A stretch of 64,000 nt of DNA from Myxococcota bacterium (GCA_963169045.1 CAUJDF010000044.1:372001-436000), one strand, 5' to 3'; counted from the stretch's first letter, positions 18,503 to 29,469 are shown. Program-made: numbers and translations. Notes: generated by a model not told the origin, from the letters alone.

Positions 18503-20323
18503 ATGATCGGGACCAATCTGGGCCGCTACCGCATCGAGGCGGAGCTCGGTCGCGGCGGCATGTCCGTCGTCTACCGCGCGCACGACCCGGTGCTCGGTCG
18601 CGCGGTGGCCCTGAAGGTCCTGCACCCGCACCTGGCCGACCGTCGCGAGGCCCGCGAGCGCTTCACGCGCGAGGCGCGCGCCGTCGCCCGACTGGCCCAC
18701 CCCCACATCGTGGAGGTCTACGACTACGCGCCGCCGGACGCCGAGCGCGCCTACATCGTCACCGAGTTCATCGACGGGCCCACGCTCCGCGCCTTCGTCG
18801 ACGAGCACCCCGTCGCGCGCGCTGAGGTCGCCGCGCTGCTGATGATCCCGGTCTTCGACGCGCTGCAGCACGCCCACCAGACGGGCATCGTCCACCGCGA
18901 CGTGAAGCCCGAGAACATCATGCTCGGCCCGGAGGGCACGCCGGTCCTGATGGACTTCGGCATCGCCCAGATGGTCGACACCGAGACGCTCACCGCGACG
19001 GGCATGATCCTGGGCTCGCCGGCGCACATGGCGCCCGAGGTGGTCGAGGGCGAGGAGGCGGGGCCGCCCGCCGACGTCTTCAGCGCGGGCACCGTGCTGT
19101 ACTGGCTCGTCTGCGGCGCGCTGCCCTTCACGGGTCCGAGCCCGGCGGCGCTCTTCCGGCGCATCCTCGAGAGCCGCTTCGACCCCGTGCTCCAACGGCG
19201 GCCGCATGCCGGGCGCGCGCTCGCGCGCATCATCGAGCACTGCCTGCAGCGGTCGCCCGACGCGCGCCCCGGCAGCGCCCGGGAGGTCGCCGAGGCGCTG
19301 CGCGCGCTGCTCGCGGAGGCGGGCCTCACCGACCTCGCTGCCGAGCGCGCCGCGTTCTGGCGCGAGCCGGCCGTCTACCAGGAGGCACTCGGGCGCCGCG
19401 TGCTCCCGGCATACCTGGCCTCGGCCCGACGCGCGCTCGACGGCGGGCTGACCGCGCGGGCGCTCGATTTCCTCGACCGCGTTCTCGCCCTCGACGAACG
19501 GCACCCCGAGGCCCTGGCGCTGCTGGACCGCATCGAGCGGGGCCAGCGCCGGTGGCGCACGGTCCGCCGGGCGGCGCTGGCGGTGGCCGGCGCCGCGCTC
19601 GTCGGCGGGATCGCCGGCACGATCCGGCTGTTCACCGAGCCACCCGCGCCGGTCCCCGACGCCGCCGTGGCGGCGGCCACCGACGCCGCCCCGCCGGATG
19701 CCGCCCTCGCCCTGGCCGTGCCCGACGCCGCGACGCCCGACGCCGCCGTGGTCGCCCGCGCGCCCGACGCCGCCCCGCGTCCCCTCGAGCGCCCGCGCCC
19801 GGCCGTCGCCAGCGCGCCGCCCGTCGAGCCCTCGCGACCGGAGGTCCCGTCGACGGCGAGCGTCCCGCCGCCCGCGCCGGTCCGCCTCGACGTCCGCGCC
19901 GACCAGAAGAACGGCCGCATCTTCGTCGACGGCGTCCTGCACGCCGAGGTCTGGGAGATCGACAGCCGGGCCAAGCCGGTCGTCGTGCCCCCCGGCCGGC
20001 ACGTCGTCCGCTTCGAGCACCCGGCCTGCGAGCCCGACGAGGAGCGCGTGGAGGTCGTCGCCGGCGACGACCGGCGCCGGCCGGTGCTCTTCCGCTGCCG
20101 CTGGCTGCCGGCGTACTTCGAGGTGCGCTCCAACAAGCCGGCGGAGGTGCGCGACGCCGCGACAGGGCAGATCCTGGGGCGCACCAACCAGGAGATCCCG
20201 TTCCCGATGCGCCACCAGCGGGCCTCGCTCACCTTGACCATCCAGGGGTCGGAAGGTAGCGTCATGCAACGCGTGCTGGCCCTCGTCGCGGGCCAGAAGC
20301 ACGCGGCTTCGGTCGAGTTCTGA
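18503..20323 (+). CDS. Transmembrane Ser/Thr protein kinase with PEGA-like sensor region
   Basis: 606-aa receptor-like kinase. Kinase domain at about 8-270 with GRGGMSVVY, VALKVL, HRDVKPENIM and DFGIAQ all intact. One membrane span follows at about 355-375, then an Asp-Ala-Ala/Pro linker, then two short beta-rich modules of PEGA type (NGRIFVDGVLHAEVW; YFEVRSNKPAEVRD) outside the membrane. First gene of an operon with a TPR protein (8-bp gap) and an FHA-GAF-sigma54 activator, which is a plausible phospho-dependent partner. Near-leaderless start. Confidence 0.92.
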   Translation: MIGTNLGRYRIEAELGRGGMSVVYRAHDPVLGRAVALKVLHPHLADRREARERFTREARAVARLAHPHIVEVYDYAPPDAERAYIVTEFIDGPTLRAFVDEHPVARAEVAALLMIPVFDALQHAHQTGIVHRDVKPENIMLGPEGTPVLMDFGIAQMVDTETLTATGMILGSPAHMAPEVVEGEEAGPPADVFSAGTVLYWLVCGALPFTGPSPAALFRRILESRFDPVLQRRPHAGRALARIIEHCLQRSPDARPGSAREVAEALRALLAEAGLTDLAAERAAFWREPAVYQEALGRRVLPAYLASARRALDGGLTARALDFLDRVLALDERHPEALALLDRIERGQRRWRTVRRAALAVAGAALVGGIAGTIRLFTEPPAPVPDAAVAAATDAAPPDAALALAVPDAATPDAAVVARAPDAAPRPLERPRPAVASAPPVEPSRPEVPSTASVPPPAPVRLDVRADQKNGRIFVDGVLHAEVWEIDSRAKPVVVPPGRHVVRFEHPACEPDEERVEVVAGDDRRRPVLFRCRWLPAYFEVRSNKPAEVRDAATGQILGRTNQEIPFPMRHQRASLTLTIQGSEGSVMQRVLALVAGQKHAASVEF

Positions 20324-20331
20324 GCGAACCG

Positions 20332-21174
20332 GTGCAGCTCCGTCGCCTCCTCCCCGCAGCGCTGCTGTGTCTGCTCGCCGGGTGGTGCGAGGCCGCTTCC
20401 GCCGCGCCCGATCCCGAGGCGCAGATGGACTTCGCGCAGAACGCCTACGTCTATGGCGACTACGAGGCGGTCATCCGCACGATCACGCCGCTCGTCGACC
20501 CCGACATCCAGCTGGTGGGCATCGACGCCCAGGCGCGCGCCTGGGAGCTGCTCGGCCTCGCCCACCTTTTCCTGAAGCACGAAGAGCAGGCGCGCGCGGC
20601 GTTCACGCGCCTGATCAAGCTCGACCCGGAGCGCCGCCTCGATCCGCTCGTGGTCCCGCCCGCGGCCATCGCCTTCTTCGAGGGCATCCGCGCCAGCCTC
20701 GCCGAAGAGCTGCAGCGCGAGCGCGAGGAGTTCGTGCGCCGCCAGAAGGAAGAGGAGGAGCGCCGCCGCCTCGCCAACACCGTCGAGGTGCAGAAGGAGA
20801 TCCGGCGCAACTCGCGGCTCGTGGCCGCCATGCCGTTCGGCATCGGGCAGTTCCAGAACGGCGACGCCGCCCTCGGCGCCGCCTTCCTCGCCGGCGAGCT
20901 GGCGGCCATCGGCCTCTCGGTGGGCTTCTTCCTCGCCGTCGAAGACCTGCGTCAGCCGAGCGGGCGCATCGCCCGCGACGACATCGGCCGCGCCGAGTCG
21001 CTTCAGACGGCGCAGGTGGTCAGCGGCGGCGCGGCCGTCGGCCTCATGGTGCTCGGCGCCGCGCAGGCGCTGTGGTCGTTCCGCGAAGAGACCCTCGTGC
21101 GCGAGCGCACGATCAAGCCCGGACCCGGCCCCGCCGCCGCGCCGGCCGGCGCCTCGTTCTCGATTGCCTGGTAG
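20332..21174 (+). CDS. Exported TPR-like protein with C-terminal hydrophobic segments
   Basis: 280 aa from GTG 20332. Signal peptide to about residue 24 (ending ASA), then TPR-like helical repeats (YGDYEAVIRTITPLV; AWELLGLAHLFLKHEEQARAAFTRLI), a Glu/Arg-rich helix (about 120-150), then two hydrophobic stretches (about 175-205 and 225-250). Similar proteins accompany kinases in Myxococcota genomes; the role here may be envelope sensing (inference). Cotranscribed with the kinase before it and the activator after it. Confidence 0.78.
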   Translation: MQLRRLLPAALLCLLAGWCEAASAAPDPEAQMDFAQNAYVYGDYEAVIRTITPLVDPDIQLVGIDAQARAWELLGLAHLFLKHEEQARAAFTRLIKLDPERRLDPLVVPPAAIAFFEGIRASLAEELQREREEFVRRQKEEEERRRLANTVEVQKEIRRNSRLVAAMPFGIGQFQNGDAALGAAFLAGELAAIGLSVGFFLAVEDLRQPSGRIARDDIGRAESLQTAQVVSGGAAVGLMVLGAAQALWSFREETLVRERTIKPGPGPAAAPAGASFSIAW

Positions 21175-21183
21175 GAACCGAAG

Positions 21184-22977
<1,794 letters not shown>

Positions 22978-23036
22978 CATCCCTACCGATCGGTCGGAAT
23001 CGCGTATCACCAAGACAACGCGTCGCTTTTTCGACT

Positions 23037-23065
23037 TTGCACCGCTGCGAGCGTCTCTGATACAA
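23037..23065 (+). promoter_or_regulatory. Candidate promoter of the glycine-repeat lipoprotein
   Basis: TTGCAC (23037-23042), 17 nt, then ATACAA (23060-23065), or GATACA one base earlier. Gives a leader of about 70 nt ending in GGAGG 7 nt before ATG 23146. Confidence 0.4.
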
Positions 23066-23145
23066 CGATGCCCGCTGCCTGCGCCCCGGGCGACGCCCGC
23101 GGGACGGTCAGCCGGGGATGCGCGGAGACATTCGGAGGATTAGGG

Positions 23146-24354
23146 ATGCGGAAGCTCCAGGAAGTGCTCGTGGTCGCGCTCGCTGCGTCGTCGCTCGTCC
23201 TCATGGCGGGCTGCGGCGACGACGGCGGCGGTGACGACGACGGCGGCGGCGGCGCCGGTGGCCAGGGTGGCGCCGGCGGCCAGGGTGGCGCCGGTGGTCA
23301 GGGCGGCGCCGGTGGCGAAGGCGGCGCCGGTGGTCAGGGCGGCGCCGGTGGCGAAGGCGGTGCCGGAGGCCAGGGCGGCGCCGGTGGTCAGGGCGGCGCC
23401 GGTGGCCAGGGCGGTGCCGGTGGCCAGGGCGGCGCCGGTGGTCAGGGCGGCGCCGGTGGCGGCACGCCCGGCGAGGACAACCACCCGAACGACGAGCCGC
23501 TCCCCGCGGGCGCCAACGAGTGGGGTCCCTCCGGCCGTGTGAACTTCCTCGACATCCCCGCCGACGCGGCGACGGCCCAGATGAAGGGCTGCGCGGTCGT
23601 CGGCGCCAACGGCGGCTCGGGCCTCGGCTCGCTCGTCGGCCTCGCCGGCGGCACGGGCCTGGCCGAGTTCGTCACGCCCGACGAGAACGGCGACATCCAG
23701 ATCCTCATCCTCAGCCAGTTCGAGGGCTGGGCCGAGGGCGAGACGGCCGGCAACGTCGGCTCCATCGACCTCAACCTGTTCAACGGCGACGTCGGCGACG
23801 GCGGCGAGTTCCTCATCGACCCGCGGTCGTTCGCCGAGGGCACGATGAACCCGCTCATCAGCTTCCCCGGCGCCCAGATCGACGCGACGGGCAACATCTC
23901 GTCGCCGCCGGCGGCCTTTGCGCTGACGCTGCCGATCCTCGAGGGCCTGTCGATCAACATCGCCCTCGCCTCGACGCAGGTCCTCGGCGAGGTCTACGTC
24001 GACGGCCCCGGCATCGGCCTGAGCAACGGCCAGCTGTCGGGCTACCTGACCCGCCAGGCGATCCTCGACCTCATCACCGGCATCCAGGCGGTCTGCGCGG
24101 GCGACATGCCGCCCGAATTCTGCAGCTTCGTCGCCGGCGTCATCGGCGACGGCCCGCCCGAGGCTGCGCTGCCCCTCCTGCTCGGCCTCGTCGGCGGCTT
24201 CGACGCGTCGGTCGCGGCCAACGGCGCGGCGTCGGGCGACTGCACGCCCACGAGCGAGCCCACCGGCGCGCCGGACGAGTGCAACTCGGTCAGCGTGTGC
24301 CTGCTCGTCGAGATGTCGGGCGAGACGATCGCCGGCGTCGGCGCGGGCGAGTGA
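23146..24354 (+). CDS. Lipoprotein with a glycine-rich hexapeptide repeat linker
   Basis: 402 aa. Lipobox LMAGC gives Cys23. An Asp/Gly stretch is followed by eleven GAGGQG-type hexapeptides (about residues 36-101), then a globular, beta-rich domain (about 110-402) with few charged clusters and a Cys pair near the end (C-x5-CNSVSVC). Likely surface or periplasm exposed. Domain not recognised; the repeat is probably a flexible spacer. Good GGAGG ribosome site, single-gene unit with its own promoter and a terminator-like hairpin after it. Confidence 0.85.
   Translation: MRKLQEVLVVALAASSLVLMAGCGDDGGGDDDGGGGAGGQGGAGGQGGAGGQGGAGGEGGAGGQGGAGGEGGAGGQGGAGGQGGAGGQGGAGGQGGAGGQGGAGGGTPGEDNHPNDEPLPAGANEWGPSGRVNFLDIPADAATAQMKGCAVVGANGGSGLGSLVGLAGGTGLAEFVTPDENGDIQILILSQFEGWAEGETAGNVGSIDLNLFNGDVGDGGEFLIDPRSFAEGTMNPLISFPGAQIDATGNISSPPAAFALTLPILEGLSINIALASTQVLGEVYVDGPGIGLSNGQLSGYLTRQAILDLITGIQAVCAGDMPPEFCSFVAGVIGDGPPEAALPLLLGLVGGFDASVAANGAASGDCTPTSEPTGAPDECNSVSVCLLVEMSGETIAGVGAGE
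23251..23448 (+). repeat. Eleven tandem 18-bp units coding GAGGQG/GAGGEG
   Basis: Units begin every 18 bp from 23251 to 23431. Units four and six encode Glu in place of Gln; third positions vary (ggt/ggc, gcc). Copy-number change by slippage would keep the reading frame. Confidence 0.95.
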
Positions 24355-24380
24355 TCCCACCCCTCGCCGGGTGACCCGAG

Positions 24381-24409
24381 GGGGGTCGGCGCCGCGAGGC
24401 CCGGCCCCC
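24381..24409 (+). terminator. Terminator-like hairpin after the repeat lipoprotein
   Basis: GGGGGTCGG (24381-24389) pairs with CCGGCCCCC (24401-24409) with one G-U pair and an 11-nt loop, followed by TTCGCATTTC. T-poor but the best-formed hairpin in this gap. The gap 24355-24492 shows no gene. Confidence 0.45.
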
Positions 24410-24492
24410 TTCGCATTTCAGGGGTCACCCGATCGACCGTGGCCGCCGATCATCGCGGACCCCCCTCGACCACGGTCGACCGCTCGTCGGGT

Positions 24493-26535
24493 TCAGTCGA
24501 CGAGGCGCAGGTCGTCCACGCGCAGCTGGCCGCGCGGGTCGTCGTCGACGAGCTGGACGACGGCGTCGCGGCCGCGCCACTTCGACACTTCGAGCTCGTG
24601 CCGGTCGAGCGCGTCGGCGCGGCCGCCGCCGGCGCGGCGCGCGACCTCGCGGCCGTCGACGAGCACGCGCACCGACGTGGCCCGCGTCCCCGCGAACAGG
24701 AACGTCAGGCGGTCGCCGTCGAGGCGCAGCGGCGCGCTCGTCAGGCGCCCCTTCCCCGCCACCGCGCTCTCGGCGACGCGCCGGCCCTGTCGGCCGCGCG
24801 CCCGCGAGACGGCCGGCGCCTCGCCGAACGCCTCGCCGTCGCGCGTCCAGCCGCTGTAAGTCCCGCCCTCGAAGTTGGCGCTCACCGCGCCGAGCGCGCG
24901 CTCCGTGGGGTCGTGCCGGTACCAGAGGGACGCCGGCCGCACGAGGAAGCCGGTCTTCGTGCGCAGCGCGTCGCGTCCCGGGTAGCGCAGCTTCTCCGCC
25001 AGGTAGTACGCCGTCTCGAGGCCGGGCACGTGGTTCTCTTCGTCAACGACCACCGCCGCCCACTCGCCGCCGGCGAGCCGCTTCGGCAGATCGCGCACGC
25101 CGCCCAGGAACGCCACGTCCTGGATGCCCATCTGGTGCAGGTGCACCACGCCGTCCCGCAGGTAGCTCACGAGCGGGTGCGCCGGAAAGAACACCTTGCC
25201 CGGCACCGCGTCGAGGCGCCGCGAGAGGTCGGCGACGGCGGCGCGATCGGCCGCCCCGGGCACCTGCGCCCGCGGGTCGTAGCCCCAGGCGACGAGCTGC
25301 AGCGCCAGCGCGGCCGGCACGAGCGCGCTCCACCGCGGCGCGAACTCCGGCGTGCGCTCGACGAGGTCCCGCGTCGCCAGCGCGATGAGGATCGCCGCGA
25401 ACAGCGACAGCGGCATGAAGCAGTTGGCGTAGGCCCACTGGGTGCTGTGGTTCAGCCCGCTCGATCCGGCCCCGGCCACGAACATCCACAGCCAGAAGCC
25501 GGAAGCGCGCGGCCGCAGGCCCGGGTTGCGCGCCCGAAAGGCCGCGAGCAACGCCGCCAGCAGGGCCGGCGGGAGGAGGATCAGCCACCGCGGCTCCTCG
25601 TAGAAGAGCTCGCGGTAGTACATGTGCGGCACGTAGTCGAGCGTGCTCGCCCGGAAACCGTACGCGTACGTCCAGTGCGCGACGAGCAGCAGGGTCAGGG
25701 CCGTAACGGGGATCTTGTAGCCGAACCAGAGCAGCGGCAGCAGCAACAGGAGCGGCGCGAGGAACAACACGTCGCGCCAGTACTCCATCAGGATGTTCTT
25801 CCAGTAGAACAGGTGCCCCTGGTGGCCCTCGAAGATGTACGTCCAGAACCACCCGCCGGTGGAGCGGTCGTAGAGCCACACCGCCAGGGCGCCGAGACCG
25901 GCGATGAGGACGCCGAACAGGACGCCGTGCCGCCAGTTCCGCCACAGCAGGTACAGGCCGACGGCGGGGACGAAGACGCTCGACGTCTGCTTGGTGAAGA
26001 AGGCGACGACGAAGAGCACGGCCGAGCCGGCGGCCCCCTGCCACCCGCGGATGGTCCAGGCGACGTAGACGGCGGCGAGCAGCACCAGCATGAACAGCGC
26101 GTCGGGGCGCGCGAGGTCGTAGAAGGCGCCGTTCGTGCGGAAGAGCGCCGCGTACACCCCCACCGCCAGCAGGCCGTAACGCGCGCTCGACTCGCGCCGC
26201 ACGAGGTGGAACAGCAGCGCGAACGTGCCCAGCGTCGCGACGAGCGAGACGGCGCGGCCCAGCGCGAACGTGACGTCCCCGGTCAGCCAGGAGAGGCCCG
26301 CCACGACGGCTGGATACAGCGGCGTGTAGAAGAACGAGACGAAGTCGGCGGAGGGCGCGGCATAGATGGGCAGCCCCGCGCGCAGGCGCGCCGCGTGGGT
26401 GAGCATGCCGCCCTCCATCCACTCGACGTCGAAGGGATACGCGAGGCGGACGGCGGCGATCCCCAGGAAGACGAGGGCGTGCAGCAGGCCCAGCGCGATC
26501 GCCAGGTGCAGCAGGCGTCGGGTGGCGGCGTTCAA
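24493..26535 (-). CDS. Polytopic membrane glycosyltransferase, ArnT/PMT (GT39-like) type
   Basis: 680 aa. About ten or more membrane spans in the first 430 residues; the first loop carries acidic residues in the arrangement YPFDVEWMEGGML, as in the C-type glycosyltransferase superfamily that uses polyprenyl-phosphate sugars. The C-terminal 250 residues are soluble and probably periplasmic. Likely role: adding a sugar to lipid A, a glycan or a protein at the outer face of the inner membrane. The TTG start at 26535 has GGGAGAG close upstream. Divergent from the sulfatase-fold gene, with an inverted repeat between them. Confidence 0.85.
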   Translation of the reverse strand: MNAATRRLLHLAIALGLLHALVFLGIAAVRLAYPFDVEWMEGGMLTHAARLRAGLPIYAAPSADFVSFFYTPLYPAVVAGLSWLTGDVTFALGRAVSLVATLGTFALLFHLVRRESSARYGLLAVGVYAALFRTNGAFYDLARPDALFMLVLLAAVYVAWTIRGWQGAAGSAVLFVVAFFTKQTSSVFVPAVGLYLLWRNWRHGVLFGVLIAGLGALAVWLYDRSTGGWFWTYIFEGHQGHLFYWKNILMEYWRDVLFLAPLLLLLPLLWFGYKIPVTALTLLLVAHWTYAYGFRASTLDYVPHMYYRELFYEEPRWLILLPPALLAALLAAFRARNPGLRPRASGFWLWMFVAGAGSSGLNHSTQWAYANCFMPLSLFAAILIALATRDLVERTPEFAPRWSALVPAALALQLVAWGYDPRAQVPGAADRAAVADLSRRLDAVPGKVFFPAHPLVSYLRDGVVHLHQMGIQDVAFLGGVRDLPKRLAGGEWAAVVVDEENHVPGLETAYYLAEKLRYPGRDALRTKTGFLVRPASLWYRHDPTERALGAVSANFEGGTYSGWTRDGEAFGEAPAVSRARGRQGRRVAESAVAGKGRLTSAPLRLDGDRLTFLFAGTRATSVRVLVDGREVARRAGGGRADALDRHELEVSKWRGRDAVVQLVDDDPRGQLRVDDLRLVD

Positions 26536-26557
26536 CGACTCTCCCGCGCGGGGGTCG

Positions 26558-26598
26558 CGGAGTATAGCGGATGGAGGCAGAGTCGCGGCTATACTCCG
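26558..26598. promoter_or_regulatory. Perfect 11-bp inverted repeat in a divergent promoter region
   Basis: CGGAGTATAGC (26558-26568) and GCTATACTCCG (26588-26598), 19 bp apart. Each arm contains a -10-like TATACT pointing outward: minus strand 26566-26561 for the membrane glycosyltransferase, plus strand 26590-26595 with GTG 26604 only 8 nt further. Conventional -35 boxes are not evident for either. It could be a dimer operator, twin -10 boxes of one sigma factor, or both. Confidence 0.5.
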
Positions 26599-26603
26599 AC
26601 GCC

Positions 26604-28754
26604 GTGGAGACGCGGCTCCCCGCCTACCTCTTCCTGGGCCTGCTGACGGCGGGCCTGGCGCTCGGCGCCGCCGAGGCCGTATCGCTGTGGCTCGCGTCGG
26701 CGCTGGGCGGCAGCGAGCGCGTGCTGGCGTCGCTCTACGTGGCTGCGCCGTTCGTGGCCGGCGGCCTGGTGGTCGGCGCGACCGCCGCCATCCTCGCCGC
26801 GCTCTGGACGCGGGCCCGGCCCCTCGAGGCGTCGGCGGCGAAGGGTCCGGTGGCGGCCGCCGCCCTGCTCGCGCTCGCGCTGTTCGCGGTGCTGATGTTC
26901 GCCGCCACGCACCTCGCCGTCGTCTGGTCGGCGGACCGCGCGGCCAGCGCCGTCGGACTGGCGCTGGCGACGCTCGTGGCCGCCGCCGTCGCGCTCGGCG
27001 CCTTCGGGCTGCTCCGCGTCGCCCTCGGCCGCCTGGACGCGCGCCTGGGCGTCCTGCGCGGCATCCGGCCGAGCCGCCTGCTCGCGGCGACCGTCGCCGC
27101 GTTCGGGCTGTCGATGGCGCTCACGACGCTCGTCCGCAACCGCACGCTCATGGACGCGCTCGGCACCTGGCCACCGGTCTTCGCCGCCGCCTTCCCGCTC
27201 CTGGCCGCCGGCGTGACGTGGGGCCTGGGACGCGCGCGGGCGGTGCCCGGCCCGCGAACGTGGCGCGCGTGCGCGCTCGTCGGCCTGCTCGGGGTCGTCG
27301 GCACGGCCGACCTCGTGATCGAGATGGACGCCCGCCCCGCCGTGAAGCGGGTCCTGCTGGGCCGCACGCTGGCCTTCCGGCCGCTGGCGAGCCTGGCGCG
27401 GCCACTGTTCGATGGCGACGGCGACGGCCACGCGGGGCTGCTCGGCGGCGGCGACTGCGACGACGACGATCCGGCGGTGCACCCCGGCGCGGAGGACGCC
27501 CCCGGCAACGGCGTCGACGAGGACTGCTTCGAGGGCGACGCCCCCGCGGTCGAGGCCCCGCCCGCGCCGCGGCCGGCGCCGGAGCCGGGCGCGTGGCGCC
27601 GCGCGCTCGTCCCCCGCCCCAACCTCGTGCTGATCACGATCGACACGCTGCGCGCCGACCGCCTCGGCGCCTGGGGCTACCGCCGGCCCACCTCGCCGGC
27701 CCTCGATGCGCTGGCGGCCCGCGGCGCGCGCTTCGCCTGGGCCTTCGCCCAGGGCGCCCAGACGCGTGTCTCGATGCCCTCGCTGTTCTCCGGGCGGTAC
27801 TACTCCGAGGTCGACCGGACGCCCGATCCGTGGGCCGGCGTCCACGGCGAGAACGTGCTCCTGGCCGAGCGCCTGCGGGACGCCGGCTACGAGACGGCAG
27901 GCGTCGCGGCGCACATCTTCTTCCTGCCGAACTATGGGATGAACCAGGGCTTCCAGCATTGGGACCTTTCGATCGTGCGCAAGTTCGGGACGCGCATCGT
28001 CAACGTGACGAGCGGCGCGCTGAGCACCGACCGCGCGCTGACCTGGCTGCAGGCGCGCGGCGACCGCGAGGCCCCGTTCTTCCTCTGGGTGCACTACTTC
28101 GACCCGCACCACACCTACCAGGACCACGACGCGCCCGAAGACTGGGGCGACGACGACACCGACCGCTACGACGAGGAGATCCGGCACACGGACGAGCAGG
28201 TCGGACGCCTGCTCGCGTGGCTCGAGGAGTCGGGCGTGGGGGCGCGCACCTACGTGATGGTGCACGCGGACCACGGCGAGGGCTTCGGCGAGCACGGGTA
28301 CAAGTTCCACGGCCAGCACCTGTTCAACGACCAGATCCGCGTGCCGCTCCTGCTCGCCGGCCCCGGCATCGGCGCGCGAGTGGTCGAGACGCCCGTCGGC
28401 CTGATCGACGTCGTGCCGACGTTCCTCGACCTGGCCGGCGCCCCGGCGACGGACGACCTCGCGGGCGTGTCGCTGCTGCCGTATGCGCTCGAGCGGACGC
28501 CGCCGTCACACCCGCCCGTCTTCGTCGAGATGGTGCAGGACCACAACCACTCGGACCGCCGCGCAATCGTCGACTGGCCCTGGAAGCTGCAGTGGGGCAT
28601 CACGTTCGGCGAGATCACCCTGTACGACCTCGCCGCCGATCCCGACGAGACGCAGGACCTCGCCCTGGCCCAGCCCGAGGTCCGCGACCGCCTGCTGGCG
28701 CGCCTGAAGCGATGGATGGCGGACGAGGTCCGCCCCGTCGCGCCGCGCCGATAG
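26604..28754 (+). CDS. Membrane-anchored alkaline-phosphatase/sulfatase-fold enzyme with MopE-type motif
   Basis: 716 aa. Six to eight membrane spans (about 1-260), a MopE-like metal-binding motif (about 270-308, DGDGDGH then GGGDCDDDDP), a Pro/Ala linker, and a sulfatase-family domain from about 338 (PNLVLITIDTLRADRLG; later HADHGEGFGEHG). The expected formylglycine motif C-x-P-S-R is replaced by T387-R-V-S-M-P-S-L-F-S-G, so the nucleophile position is Thr. That fits phosphotransferases of this fold (LtaS, EptA) rather than sulfatases. Possible role: transfer or removal of phospho-groups on envelope lipids. GTG 26604 is chosen because it lies just after the -10 box. Confidence 0.85.
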   Translation: METRLPAYLFLGLLTAGLALGAAEAVSLWLASALGGSERVLASLYVAAPFVAGGLVVGATAAILAALWTRARPLEASAAKGPVAAAALLALALFAVLMFAATHLAVVWSADRAASAVGLALATLVAAAVALGAFGLLRVALGRLDARLGVLRGIRPSRLLAATVAAFGLSMALTTLVRNRTLMDALGTWPPVFAAAFPLLAAGVTWGLGRARAVPGPRTWRACALVGLLGVVGTADLVIEMDARPAVKRVLLGRTLAFRPLASLARPLFDGDGDGHAGLLGGGDCDDDDPAVHPGAEDAPGNGVDEDCFEGDAPAVEAPPAPRPAPEPGAWRRALVPRPNLVLITIDTLRADRLGAWGYRRPTSPALDALAARGARFAWAFAQGAQTRVSMPSLFSGRYYSEVDRTPDPWAGVHGENVLLAERLRDAGYETAGVAAHIFFLPNYGMNQGFQHWDLSIVRKFGTRIVNVTSGALSTDRALTWLQARGDREAPFFLWVHYFDPHHTYQDHDAPEDWGDDDTDRYDEEIRHTDEQVGRLLAWLEESGVGARTYVMVHADHGEGFGEHGYKFHGQHLFNDQIRVPLLLAGPGIGARVVETPVGLIDVVPTFLDLAGAPATDDLAGVSLLPYALERTPPSHPPVFVEMVQDHNHSDRRAIVDWPWKLQWGITFGEITLYDLAADPDETQDLALAQPEVRDRLLARLKRWMADEVRPVAPRR

Positions 28755-28771
28755 GGTGAACGCGCACGGGG

Positions 28772-28800
28772 TTGTGGGGCGGTCGCCCTTCCTCTATCCT
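28772..28800 (+). promoter_or_regulatory. Candidate near-leaderless promoter of the salvage operon
   Basis: TTGTGG (28772-28777), 17 nt, TATCCT (28795-28800), 9 nt, ATG 28810 of tdk. No ribosome site precedes the ATG. Confidence 0.5.
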
Positions 28801-28809
28801 CCGCCGCCG

Positions 28810-29469
28810 ATGCACCACCTCCCCGAGGGCACCGGCTGGATCGAGGTCATCTGCGGGAGCATGTTCTCCGGCAAGACCGAGGAGCTGATCCGCCGGCTGC
28901 GCCGCGCCGTCTACGCCCGGCAGCAGGTGCAGGTCTTCAAGCCGCGCGTCGACGACCGCTACGACGCCGAGATGGTCGTCAGCCACGACGCCGGCCGCAT
29001 GCCGGGCGTCGCCGTCGAGCACGCGCGAGACATCCTCCGTCACCTCGATCCCGCGACTTCGGTCGTCGGCATCGACGAGGCCCAGTTCTTCGATGACGAT
29101 CTCGTGGCCGTCGCCAGCGAGCTGGCCGACGCCGGCAAGCGCGTCGTCGTCGCCGGCCTCGACCAGGACTACCGCGGCAAGCCGTTCGAGCCGATGCCGC
29201 AGCTGCTGGCCATCGCCGAGTTCGTCACCAAGACGCACGCGATCTGCATGGTGTGCGGCAACCCGGCCAACCGGTCCCAGCGCCTGACGGCGAGCGAGTC
29301 GCGCGTGGTGATCGGCGCCGGCGACACCTACGAGGCGCGCTGCCGCCGCTGCCACGTCGACACCCCGGTGTCGGCCCCCACGCAGCCGGATCTGCCGATC
29401 GGCGAAGGCGGCGGGACGCGGCCCGTGGTACCCGAACAGGCCGTCCTGCCGCTCCGGGGAGAGTCATGA
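28810..29469 (+). CDS. tdk: Thymidine kinase (type II)
   Basis: 219 aa. Phosphorylates thymidine with ATP for salvage. Walker A GSMFSGKTEEL near residues 17-27, Walker B DEAQFF, and two zinc CxxC pairs (CMVC and CRRC) are all in place. The tail beyond about residue 190 is low-complexity and longer than usual. First gene of tdk-upp-hpt; its stop overlaps the next start as ATGA. Confidence 0.95.
   Translation: MHHLPEGTGWIEVICGSMFSGKTEELIRRLRRAVYARQQVQVFKPRVDDRYDAEMVVSHDAGRMPGVAVEHARDILRHLDPATSVVGIDEAQFFDDDLVAVASELADAGKRVVVAGLDQDYRGKPFEPMPQLLAIAEFVTKTHAICMVCGNPANRSQRLTASESRVVIGAGDTYEARCRRCHVDTPVSAPTQPDLPIGEGGGTRPVVPEQAVLPLRGES

Noticed and set aside
23251-23448. CRISPR-like array in the 18-bp repeats
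   Set aside because: The units are contiguous with no unique spacers and encode in-frame hexapeptides.
26604-28754. Plain arylsulfatase annotation
   Set aside because: The C/S-x-P-S-R formylglycine site is absent; Thr occupies the nucleophile position, so sulfatase activity is not supported.
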